Source of the DNA: Steinernema hermaphroditum
Lineage: Eukaryota > Nematoda > Chromadorea > Rhabditida > Steinernematidae
NCBI GenBank assembly: GCA_030435675.1
Contig: JAUCMV010000029.1
Location: forward strand, 1 to 35,464
Direction of reading: 5' to 3'
Length of the DNA: 35,464 nucleotides
The stretch's first letter is position 1. The number at the start of each line of letters is the position of its first letter. This document shows positions 10,888 to 21,721 of this stretch, one piece after another. A model generated the notes under the pieces. It was not told where the DNA came from. It made no database searches and worked only from the letters and a program-made list of their open reading frames with translations. Both the position numbers and the translations under genes were made by a program.

Positions 10888-11329
10888 TATATGTGATTCT
10901 GGTTTGCCATTCACCAAACTGTGCTCCCCTCTTCAAGCTGTCTCTCAGGATGACTTCTCCTTCAAGGACGCCTTTTTCTTACCACAAATGAGTTAGTGTT
11001 CAAAAGTGCAAATTGCCTCCATTCACTTTTTCCCCAATTAATGGATGCCCACTTAATGTGTAGAAAGATTCGAGAAATGTGCTGTCCTTGTAACTTTCAG
11101 CGAAAGAGGTCTTCAAAGCACAGGCAGTAGGAAGTGTCGAATTCATAGGAACATTAAATTGCTGCTCTTTTTTATTTATTAGCTTATTTAATGAGCTTAT
11201 TTCTCGGAAAGTGACAGTCGTAAGACTCCATATAATAATAAAGGAACTATTTAAATAAGATCCAATGAAAACGATGCACAAACAACTATAAATAACTTTG
11301 TCAACATGACATAAACGGTCAAGGACGAG

Positions 11330-12028
11330 CTAAAGAATATGCCAGCCGACATTGAATGAATGATCCGTAGTATAAATAACGTGTTGCTGATTTTCGGTGA
11401 TGTGCAAGGCATAGCGTGGGTTAGGTATTATGATGGCCACTACTGATGCAATAGGCGACTTGTCGTGTAGATCCACTTTGACGCCATCGGATAAATGATA
11501 CATTTTCTGTGCGTATATCTACAGAGCCTTTTTGTTGGAAAGGGCCCTTTTGCAGTTGGGCGGAGTTATTTCCATGTGGACCGAAAGATGTATTAAGTGT
11601 TGAGCGAAACTATATTTGGACTGCTTACATCACAGCTCTGTATCTTGTTAATCGACTGGAAATTTCGAACCAAACTGTTCAGAAATAGACAAAGTTGGAA
11701 AAATAAGAATGATAGAATAGCTGTGTTCGACTTTTCAGCAAATACGTGCATATTTTTCATATATATCTGAATAGGAGCACCCAAAACTGTCATAAAGTAC
11801 TCACCATCGTCAAAGATTACGAAATGTGCCGCTGTCATCGTAAACATATCCTGCAGCTCCATTCCGATGGGCCCTTGTAGTGTCTGAAGCAAGCAATACA
11901 TAAAACCTCAATGGCATAACTTTCTCTTTTAGTTGTCATTAATTTAAGACATTGCGTCTTGCTTGTTCATCTTTATGTTTTGCATGCTTGAGACACTACA
12001 CCAGGTGGACAGTGTCACCAACATGCAT
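11330..12028 (-). CDS. Tentative multi-exon gene, unknown function
   Basis: On the minus strand I see four coding-like segments with splice borders: 12028-12002 (ATG, 9 codons), 11883-11805 (26 codons after GCTTGCTTCAG, ending GAT-G|GTGAGT), 11674-11629 (after CTGAACAG, donor GTAAGC) and 11506-11330 (58 codons, stop TAG, after CGCACAG). Their composition is protein-like (MELQDMFTMTAAHFVIFDD; then WFEISSRLTRY; then SPIASVVAIIIPNPRYALHI). The first three segments join in phase, but the junction into the last does not with the strong GTAAGC donor; it needs the weaker GTGATG donor or another exon. No domain is recognised. It may be a real small gene, a decayed one, or partly chance. Confidence 0.35.
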
Positions 12029-12270
12029 TGTGCATTTCGCTCTGTGTTTTTTTTCGTTCCGGCGCATCCTTAATGGACACTAAAGATGTTGAAAATATTT
12101 TGCCGAAAGTTTGCACAGCTTCAATTGTTCAGAAATTGACTGATATCCGTTAATCGGGCCCATTGTGGTTACAGAACCCTCCCCATCTGGGATTTCTGTC
12201 CAGCAGTGAAACACTTTACGTCGCTTCGATGTTTGGAGAACGCCTAGCTGGAGCCTGTAGAGGCCGGATG

Positions 12271-12278
12271 TGACGTCA
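12271..12278. promoter_or_regulatory. CRE palindrome TGACGTCA upstream of nicotinamidase
   Basis: A perfect cAMP-response element octamer lies 52 bp before the ATG of the alternative first exon (12330) and 448 bp before the main ATG. CREB/ATF-type bZIP proteins bind this octamer. The same octamer lies upstream of NAMPT at 16549. Confidence 0.55.
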
Positions 12279-12329
12279 GGCCACTCCCTCCGGCCGTCCC
12301 TCTCGCGCGGGTTTTACGAATAAACAAAA

Positions 12330-12390
12330 ATGCCGCCGTCGTCCCTTCTTCTCCGCTCCGGTCTCCCACTCTCAAAAGGGAAAGCCGGAG
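12330..12390 (+). CDS. Candidate alternative first exon of nicotinamidase with presequence-like N-terminus
   Basis: ATG at 12330 (context ACAAAAATGC) opens 20 codons plus one base and ends at a GTGAGA donor (12391). Splicing to the acceptor ending at 12709 (CATATTCAG) gives a phase-1 junction that reads in frame through ATSVEE into the main ATG at 12727. The result is a 352-aa form. The added residues (MPPSSLLLRSGLPLSKGKAG) have Leu, Ser, Arg and Lys but no acidic residue, as in many mitochondrial presequences. Without this exon the acceptor would receive a spliced leader. Confidence 0.45.
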
Positions 12391-12726
12391 GTGAGACAAA
12401 TGAAAATCCTCAAAATTGTCTTATTACTTGAGTCCGAGGATATTTATTTATTGTCTCATTGACTCATCCATGGCAACTTATCACGCGCTCTGTTTGGACT
12501 TATAAATTCGTGTGGGACATCGCCTGATCGCCACGATGACGTTTTATCTAGACGTCTTCATCGCTGTCCTCAGTGTAATGCCTCCCCCTTGATCTTCGTG
12601 TCTCGTGCCCCTGTCGACCCATCCGGTCGTCGCGCCGGTATATCGTTCGCGCTCTCCGACGATGGCACCTCGACGCGTCACTCATTTCGTCATATCGTCT
12701 CATATTCAGCTACGTCAGTGGAGGAA

Positions 12727-14012
12727 ATGACGGCTCCCCGAGTTGCAATTCTTAAGGGTCCAATAGAGCGGTCGGAATTTCGCACTTTCTTGCGAAAAAT
12801 CATCTCTGATAATGACGTCAACGAGCGCGACATTGACACCGTTTTTGATCGTTTTGATAAGGTAAGTCCATAAAAGCTTGGCAGTGAAGCTAATGCTGCT
12901 TACGTTGACAGGATGCCGATAACGTTTTAAGCGAATTGGAAACGGATTCAGTCAACCGATTTCTCATTTCGGCGATAAACGATTTAAGGACCGCCATAAT
13001 CGTCGTTGACTTCCAGAATGATTTTGTCTCCGGTTCGTTGGCGATTGGGGTAAGCTTCGGTGATTTGCTGTTCCACTAATCGACTTCTGATTGCTTTAGA
13101 AGGGAGGTGCCAAGCAGAATCCGACGGAGGCGTTAGCTCCACTCAACCGCCTTCTTACCACAGCACCGTCATTCGACACGATTATCTACACGCTCGACTG
13201 GCACCCGTCCAATCATATCTCCTTCTACGAGCACTGCAGGAACTCTGATCGTACGTTGGCACTTAGTGATCGCCAGCGGAAACTGAAACCTTTCGATACC
13301 GTTACTTTTGAAACGCCAGTGCTGACTCAGGTACCGTGTTAACTCTTGTTAGCCAGTGTTAGCTCTTCTGACTTCCCTTTTACAGAGGCTTTACCCACGA
13401 CATTGTGTGCAAAAAAGTTGGGGAGCGGAACTAAGTGCAAACCTCATCATTGCCGAAGATGCTAAGTACATTCATAAGGGTTTCGAGGTATATGTCGACT
13501 CGTACTCGGCTTTCTACAACAATAATAAAACACAAAGGTAAACATATCAATCAGAATTCGAGCTTCTAGCAGGCTTTTGCAACGAGAAAGCCACCTTTTA
13601 TTAAAGTACAGAAAAAATGATCTCGTGCTATTTGCAGAAGCGATTTGGAACAAATGCTACGCAGCGAGAACATCAACGCCGTCTTTGTTTGCGGCCTCGC
13701 ACACGATATCTGTGTTGCTGCGACAGCACACGACGCCCTAGATCTCGGATTTCTCACCGCAGTCGTCGAAGACTGCAGGTAAGCTGCAGACAAGCATAGC
13801 ATAACCGACACTGACTGTTTCATTTCAGCAAGGGATTGGATATAAGCGACATTGAAAATGCGAACAAGACGCTCAGCTACAAACAGTGCGCGATCATCGA
13901 CTCCGATGTAGTGCAAGCTTTTCTAAAATCGCACAAAGTTCCTTGGCCATGGGTAGCTAAGATGTGCGGTGTCAAGTCAGGAAGCAGCAATGGAATAACA
14001 ATCAATCACTAA
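12727..14012 (+). CDS. pnc-1: Nicotinamidase (nicotinamide to nicotinate) with N-terminal EF-hand
   Basis: Six exons (12727-12861, 12912-13049, 13100-13330, 13386-13537, 13638-13778, 13829-14012) give 326 aa. The isochorismatase-fold enzyme deamidates nicotinamide to nicotinic acid, the first step of the Preiss-Handler salvage route. The catalytic triad is visible: D78 in VVDFQNDF, K199 in IHKGF and C244 in CGLAHDICV. The metal-binding motif is DWHPSNHISF (D124, H126, H130). LYPRHCVQ.SWGAEL, another family signature, follows at 170-184. N-terminal residues 44-55 (DKDADNVLSELE) form a canonical EF-hand loop with acidic ligands at positions 1, 3, 5 and 12, a feature also found in the Drosophila enzyme; calcium may modulate activity. 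The start has an acceptor ending 17 nt upstream. The gene converges on NAMPT, with 546 bp between stops. AATAAA lies at 14030. Confidence 0.93.
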
Positions 14013-14029
14013 AATATACACTCACGTGA

Positions 14030-14035
14030 AATAAA
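14030..14035 (+). terminator. Polyadenylation signal AATAAA of nicotinamidase
   Basis: AATAAA begins 18 nt past the stop codon, so the 3'UTR is very short. Confidence 0.65.
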
Positions 14036-14558
14036 ACCTTATTTTTCACTCGACTATGTATGTACTTCATCCGCTTTGAGCGGCTGCTCCGTGACACAAC
14101 TGATTGTTCGGGAAACATGAACACACTGAAAGGATAGACGACGGTTTTTCGACGAACGAACCTCAAAACACAAAAATATTTAGATCGTGCAACGGCTCGA
14201 TGCTGTCGAGCAACTAAAATGTGCATCACCCAAAAAACAGCTCGAGCACAATTCAGTGGGAGTCAGCAAATCCATCTAGCAACAAAACAGAAGGAGCGGA
14301 GAGTCACTCACCCGACCACACAAATCGGTCCCAGCAAAGAACACACGTTATCCACTTGTGACACGTCTTTTGCGAAAAAGAGCAATATTCTGCAATGTGT
14401 CCAACGTGCAATTGTGAACTGAGCAACATGTCAGAAAATGTTCTGAACTCTAATGAAATTATGAAAAATATTATATACATAACATATTATACATGCAATG
14501 CACTATATAAATACCACTTATGATATTTCGAGATCAGTCTTATTTGGACGTTTCCCAG
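14036..14558. other. Intergenic spacer between convergent NAD-salvage genes
   Basis: AT-rich, no supported exon. It must contain the NAMPT 3'UTR and polyadenylation site on the minus strand; no canonical AATAAA was seen there on that strand. Confidence 0.5.
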
Positions 14559-16351
<1,793 letters not shown>

Positions 16352-16361
16352 TTGAGATAAT

Positions 16362-16370
16362 CTGAAACGT
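16362..16370 (-). promoter_or_regulatory. Splice acceptor before NAMPT ATG
   Basis: On the minus strand ACGTTTCAG ends at 16362, 10 nt before the ATG at 16351. It is a candidate spliced-leader acceptor, as at the other genes here. Confidence 0.5.
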
Positions 16371-16548
16371 GTGTGTCGAAAAGCGAAGAAATGAATCAGC
16401 TGAATAACATTTCGGAGAGCACTATAAGGTGATGTCATCAACGGATTACAAAAAACAAAACGGAGTGCAGTGGTCTTCTCTGCGGCGAAAGCTGCGGCCA
16501 CACTCCGCTATAGCAAGTCGACATGGGAAAGAGGAGCGACTATAAACA

Positions 16549-16556
16549 TGACGTCA
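16549..16556. promoter_or_regulatory. CRE palindrome TGACGTCA upstream of NAMPT
   Basis: A perfect CRE octamer lies about 200 bp upstream of the NAMPT start codon. It matches the octamer upstream of the convergent nicotinamidase gene. Confidence 0.55.
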
Positions 16557-17070
16557 CTTGTTTTTCCACAGAAGAAGACACGCGCACACGTCTTCAACGC
16601 TTTCGCAACTTTTCTTGCGCTTCTTGTGGCGCTCGACTCGCTCTTTGTCGGTAAATATATGAGAAACGTATGCAAACAAAATGTGCGATTAAATCGCACC
16701 CGTACCAAAAATTAATGTGCGATGCAACACCGTAAAAAACGTTATGACTCCTGTTTTGAAGCTCCTATCCAGATACACGATTCAAAGAGGCAGCGCCAAG
16801 CATCACGATAGAGATCATGACTTGAAACAGCGCTCCCAAGTTTTGCACTATTATTTGTTCAGAGGCGAACGGTGCGCGCGTTTCAAGATAGAATTTAGCG
16901 ATATCTCACGTACAATAAACTTGAAATTCGTCGGTTATAATCTTCAGCACAGACGTTGATAACAATCGGAGAAAAAACATTTTTTTAGAAACAAGCCGCT
17001 ATTTTTAATTAGGAAGACGAAAAAAGATGTACGATAAAATATAATTACCAACACGTGACCTGGCAAACAA

Positions 17071-17141
17071 GTATCGGTAGTTCAGTGGTAGGATGCTCCA
17101 GTGTCGCGCGAACGGTCCGAGTTTGATTCCTGTACGATGCA
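17071..17141 (+). pseudogene. tRNA-Gly-derived pseudogene
   Basis: The 71-nt segment aligns end to end with eukaryotic tRNA-Gly. It has the 5' acceptor GTATCGG against 3' ACGATGC (six of seven pairs counting one G-U), A-box TAGTTCAGTGGTAGGATGC and a B-box-like GAGTTTGATTCC. The anticodon stem does not pair, the anticodon position reads GTC and the T-stem is broken, so it is not a working tRNA. A weak TTTT follows about 10 nt downstream. Confidence 0.7.
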
Positions 17142-17451
17142 AAGGGACGGTTTTATGAACAGTACCTTCAAACCTTCAACTTAACCCCGTACTAATTCAT
17201 TTAAGTTCCAAAAGTAAATATTTGTGAACATTTATTTATCACATATATGAGAAATTGCATAACAGTACATGGCGTCAGTATGCCACTGGTGTCTCTTCGT
17301 CCAAGTTGCGCTATAGGTGGTCGATATTCCTTATTCATCCAAAATGACTTGTTTGTTGCAAGTTTTGGGTAAACGTAGAACTTATAGAGTGGTTGAGACG
17401 AAATCATAAGCCACGTTTTGCCGTTGTTTTTCAATCTACAATTAGGAGACA

Positions 17452-17564
17452 ACCTGAGACATTCCCCCATTACGACAATAAGCAAGAATCGTAAGCGGGG
17501 AATGTCTCAGGTATAAGCACACATTTTTTCTTGCCTCTAGTCACAATAGGGGAATGTCTCAGGT
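17452..17564. repeat. 16-bp inverted repeat plus a direct copy
   Basis: ACCTGAGACATTCCCC (17452-17467) pairs perfectly with GGGGAATGTCTCAGGT (17497-17512) across 29 nt. The latter recurs at 17549-17564 in direct orientation. The two direct copies also share their downstream flank (cacattttt then cttg). This is either a small mobile-element remnant or a transcribed hairpin. Confidence 0.65.
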
Positions 17565-18623
17565 ATGAGTGCACATTTTTCTTGTTGTCCAAAACAAGTA
17601 CTGAAGGAAAAGTATCTATCAAGATGGAGCTATTAGGGCGAAACGTAAAAAATAGATGTCTTGAATGGTTTAAGTTAGAAAGGCATGTCCACAGCTATAT
17701 TAATGTAGCCGTCATTCGGCTGACATCTCAAAGCCTGTTCGATCCTTAACTAGCTGAGGGTCAAAGAGTGCTCATCTCTTGAAGATTTTCGTTTTTGAAA
17801 GACGTTTTTTACATGATGCTGTAGCATTTATTTTTGACACTGATTGCATTGCTCCAAAAAAAATGTGATTTGGTATCATATTTGTTTTCTTCCACTTTCC
17901 TTACTTCCTCATATTCGGGTCCTTTTTTGGCTCCCAATGGGTTCGCGTTACTTCTGAGTTGTTGCCTATAAATATGATATTCGACTGATATCTTGCATTC
18001 TTCAGCTGTTTTGCCAACTCCCCAAGTGCCCAATTTACAATTACTGTATATGCCGTTCTGCGCTCTCAAACCTCAGCATTTCTTTCACCGTTTTTGCGTT
18101 ATGTCTCGCGACTCGACAAGGCGGGCTAACAATGATGACGCGAGGTGCAAATTTGGGCCATGGCGTATGTATATCCGTTCTGTTTAACAGCATTGAAGGT
18201 GGGAGGCAGTAAATCGGAGAGGGAGTTTTCGTGGTTGCACTTGTGCGGTCGACGGAGAACAGTTGACGGTTTTTGGTCTTTCGTCACGAAACGCGCATAT
18301 GATTATAATTTGGCGAGCTTTCATAAAAGAGCGCTTGAATACGAGCAGAACAAGCAGCATCTGCCTTCTCTCCTCATACATTCACCAGGGAGCTTTGGAG
18401 CGCAGCGAGATATGGAGTGCCATTGTCATTTATTAGACCACCCACAATGCTCCATGACTTATGATTTCTCATCTCTGCTCCCGGCGTTTTGAGCGCACTT
18501 TGCGATCTTCTCAATCGCTTTTCCAATTCGTTCTGCCGAGCGCTCCTTTACAAAATTTATTTTCATTGTGTTCGTTGTTGTGCGTTTTGCAAAATGTCTT
18601 GTTGTTCGTTTTCATATTCTTCC

Positions 18624-18633
18624 CACTTTCCAG
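18624..18633 (+). promoter_or_regulatory. Splice acceptor before V-ATPase B ATG
   Basis: CACTTTCCAG ends 8 nt before the ATG. It is a candidate spliced-leader or 5'UTR acceptor. Confidence 0.5.
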
Positions 18634-18641
18634 AGACTACA

Positions 18642-20366
18642 ATGGCCAACACTGCTGTGGACGTGAACCAGAGCATCACTGGAGCCAAGACGGCCACCAT
18701 CCGCAACTACACCACCCAGCCTCGTCTTAGTAAGTCACAGCTGTATGCAAGACGCTTCAAATGAGATTTGTAGCTTACAAGACAGTCACTGGTGTGAACG
18801 GACCTCTTGTCATCCTCGGAAACGTGAAGTTCCCCCAGTTCGCTGAAATCGTTAAGCTCACCCTTCCCGATGGCACAAAGCGCTCTGGACAGGTGCTCGA
18901 AGTTACACGCAACAAAGCCGTTGTCCAAGTCTTCGAGGGTACCGCCGGTATCGATGCCAAGAATACCATCTGCGAGTTCACTGGAGACATTTTGCGCACT
19001 CCTGTCTCTGAAGATATGCTCGGTCGCATCTTCAACGGGTCCGGAAAGCCTATCGACAAGGGACCCCCCGTTCTCGCAGAAGACTACTTGGATATTACTG
19101 GACAGCCTATCAACCCCTGGTCTCGTATCTATCCTGAGGAAATGATCCAGACAGGAATTTCGGCCATTGACGTGATGAACAGTATCGCCCGTGGTCAGAA
19201 AATCCCCATCTTCTCTGCGGCCGGTTTACCTCATAACGAAGTAAGAATTCCTCGCGTTAAGCCTTCTTATCAGCTGATTTACAGATCGCCGCCCAGATTG
19301 TGCGCCAAGGAGGTCTCGTCAAGCTCCCAGAACGTGAGCACCACGAAGAAACCAACTTTGCCATTGTGTTCGCCGCTATGGGTGTTAACATGGAAACTGC
19401 CCGCTTCTTCAAGCAAGATTTCGAAGAAAATGGCTCCATGGAGAACGTCTGTCTCTTCCTGAACTTGGCCAATGATCCTACGTGAGTATCCTTTAAGTGA
19501 AGCGTGGCTTAAGAAGATAATCACAGTATTGAACGCATCATCACTCCTCGTCTTGCTCTTACTGCAGCCGAATTCCTCGCCTACCAGTGTGAGAAGCATG
19601 TGCTCGTCGTTTTGACTGACATGTCTTCATACGCCGAAGCGTTGCGTGAGGTTTCCGCTGCTCGTGAAGAAGTGCCCGGTCGTCGTGGTTTCCCCGGTTA
19701 CATGTACACTGATTTGGCCACCATCTACGAACGCGCTGGTCGTGTTGAAGGGCGTAACGGTTCTATCACTCAGATTCCCATCCTGACCATGCCTAACGAT
19801 GGTAATGATCCGCGCAAAGATATTAATGATTTCCATTTCTTCCTCAGATATCACTCACCCTATTCCCGATTTGACTGGATACATTACCGAAGGACAGATC
19901 TACGTTGACCGTCAGCTCCACAACAGACAGATCTACCCCCCAATCAACGTGCTTCCCTCGCTCTCTCGTCTTATGAAATCTGCTATTGGAGAAGGAATGA
20001 CCCGCGAAGATCACTCCGACGTCTCCAACCAGCTTTATGCTTGCTACGCCATCGGAAAGGACGTGCAGGCTATGAAAGCTGTGGTCGGTGAAGAGGCCCT
20101 GTCATCCGATGATTTGCTTTACCTCGAATTCCTTACCAAGTTCGAGAAGAACTTCATCTCTCAAGGTATAGCCCGCAAATTCGTTGGATTTCACTGATTG
20201 TGCATCTCTCATTGCAGGAAACTATGAGAACCGCACTGTTTTCGAATCTCTCGACATCGGATGGCAACTCCTCCGCATCTTCCCTCGTGAAATGCTCAAG
20301 CGCATTGGCCCTAAGACCTTGGACAAGTACTACCCAAGAGGAGGTGCTGCTGCCAAGAATGATTAG
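18642..20366 (+). CDS. vha-12: V-type proton ATPase subunit B (V1 non-catalytic nucleotide-binding subunit)
   Basis: Six exons (18642-18729, 18774-19240, 19285-19481, 19527-19801, 19848-20165, 20218-20366) give 497 aa, normal for the family. Subunit B alternates with catalytic subunit A in the V1 hexamer that drives proton pumping into endosomes, lysosomes and across some plasma membranes. Characteristic blocks are present throughout: [19 protein letters not shown] near the N-terminus, [97 protein letters not shown] and [20 protein letters not shown]. The C-terminus ends GAAAKND. Codon use favours C-ending codons, as expected for a highly expressed gene. All phases close with no odd residues. 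The symbol follows the C. elegans orthologue; paralogues cannot be excluded. Confidence 0.96.
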
Positions 20367-20588
20367 AGTGCCATAACCCCTTCGTCCATTGCTTGCTCCC
20401 GTTGTCAATTGCACTCTCATTAATCGTAGGGCATCACTACTTACAATATACTAAGTAATCTCTGCCATAGCCTTATACGTTCTACTCGGACAGTTGTGAT
20501 AAAGGCCTTCAGTAGGTCGTCGATATCTGTATATGAATTAATGAATTACTGTAATTACGGAGTCGATAAAACGATGTGTCATCCACTT
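20367..20588 (+). other. V-ATPase B 3' flank
   Basis: AT-rich 3'UTR and flank. No perfect AATAAA was noticed close to the stop. No other feature seen. Confidence 0.4.
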
Positions 20589-20864
20589 ACAAGGGAACCA
20601 CTCCAAGTGCCCCGCGAGTTACGAACTGAGATGTGGCGCGTGCCTTGTAGGCGGTCTTCTAACTAAGCAAACGCACATAGTCTCGCCGGCCCTAAATCAC
20701 TCGGGCTACCCTTAAGATGGTGACAAAGTTGCAAAAATTCGGCCCCCGGGTACTAGTAGCAGTGAACCACCTTTGGCAAAGACGTCTATGTGGTCAAGTG
20801 GTAAGACTGTAGGTTATGAAACTTCTGCTCGCAGGTTCGATGCCCGGGGCAGAGTTAGTTTTTT
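20589..20864 (+). mobile_element. tRNA-related repeat unit, copy A
   Basis: The unit begins ACAAGGGAAC (20589). It ends in a tRNA-like module, with A-box-like TGGTCAAGTGGTAAGAC near 20791 and B-box-like CAGGTTCGATGCC near 20832, followed by a T6 run (20859-20864) that could end Pol III transcription. The acceptor and T stems do not pair well, so it is not a functional tRNA. A diverged second copy follows 299 bp later. Confidence 0.5.
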
Positions 20865-20887
20865 ATTTTGTTTTTCTTCTTGTTCTG

Positions 20888-21150
20888 ACAAGGGAACATC
20901 CCCAAGTGATAGTTGCAGATTGAAATGAAATGTGGTGCAACGGATAGAGGAGATCTTAGGAAGACGAGCGCACACAAAAAGCGCTGCCCATATGCAGACT
21001 GGCTACCGTAAGCATGCCCCCGAAATATGAAAAATAACGGCAGTCGCTACTAGTACGTTGAAATTTCCCTTTCCTGACATGTTTGCGTGGTTCAGCGGTA
21101 GTGCTCTGAGCCACCAGTCAACGGTGTCGGGTTCGACCCCCACAGAGAAT
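20888..21150 (+). mobile_element. tRNA-related repeat unit, copy B
   Basis: The second unit begins ACAAGGGAAC at 20888 and is weakly similar to copy A through its body, including the shared block around CTACTAGTA. It ends in a tRNA-like module at about 21081-21150 (A-box-like GTGGTTCAGCGGTAGTGC, B-box GGGTTCGACCCC). The 3' position of the tRNA module is unlike the usual tRNA-headed SINE. Confidence 0.5.
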
Positions 21151-21203
21151 CTTCTATTTTTCGATTTGCTTTCTTTTTAACGAAACTGTACATTATTATG
21201 TTT

Positions 21204-21700
21204 CCTGGTGTTTACCATCACTGGTTCTTGCCTTGCTTCAAATATAGCTTAAAAAGCCCTTTGGAGAAATCGAAACTGGCAACTCAAATTTCACCTTTGT
21301 GGTGAAGCTGTTTTTCATTCTTTCGTGCTCCTATCTGTTTTGCTAATCATCTCAGGACGTGAAATGGATGAACCAAAAAATGTTGGCTGGGATGAGTGTC
21401 GAACCCCGATCCCCCAGAACGGTAACCAAGACACTATCCAGCTCGACCATACAAACAGTTGCAGCTGCGCCAACAGCGCTGGCTATATTCATTTCTACGA
21501 ACATTAGAAAGGTATTCACGCGGACAAGTGTGCGTATTGGTCGGAACAGAATAGGTTCTGCCGGTATGATATCTATAAGGATAAGCAGAGAAGGGAGGAC
21601 GTGAAAGAATGAAAAACAGCTTCACCACAAAGATGAAATTTGGGTTAGCAGTGCCGATTCCTGCAAAGGATTCCAAACTAAAGCGTTGATAAACACCAGG
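21204..21700. mobile_element. Foldback (long inverted-repeat) element adjoining the satellite
   Basis: The outer ends CCTGGTGTTTA (21204) and TAAACACCAGG (to 21700) are exact reverse complements. The inner arms stay alignable for about 100-150 bp on each side, best around 21280-21333 against 21600-21640. The ~200-bp centre holds a tRNA-like sequence on the minus strand. This is a MITE- or foldback-type non-autonomous element; no transposase is present. Confidence 0.65.
21386..21452 (-). pseudogene. tRNA-like sequence inside the foldback element
   Basis: Read on the minus strand it shows an A-box-like TGGTCGAGCTGGATAGTG and a B-box-like GGGGTTCGACACTC. The 5' and 3' ends do not form an acceptor stem, so this is probably a decayed tRNA-derived module. 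Confidence 0.4.
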
Positions 21701-21721
21701 ATATGCGGATCCTGGAACTCC

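Larger units (their letters stand above)
16557..18630. other. Intergenic region between NAMPT and V-ATPase B
   Basis: The two genes diverge here, so both promoters lie in this 2-kb stretch. No exon with splice context was found; open frames at 16717-16959, 17201-17485, 17809-18069 and 18145-18492 have no recognisable content. It includes a tRNA-Gly-like relic (17071) and a small hairpin/direct-repeat cluster (17452-17564). Confidence 0.5.

Noticed and set aside
12813..12820. A third TGACGTCA as a regulatory CRE
   Set aside because: It lies inside nicotinamidase exon 1 and encodes conserved-frame residues (NDVN), so it is likely coincidental.
14022..14029. TCACGTGA as an HLH-30/TFEB-type site
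   Set aside because: It sits in the very short 3'UTR of nicotinamidase beside the poly(A) signal, not near a promoter.
17071..17141. Functional tRNA gene
   Set aside because: The anticodon stem and T-stem are not paired, although the acceptor stem and boxes are recognisable.
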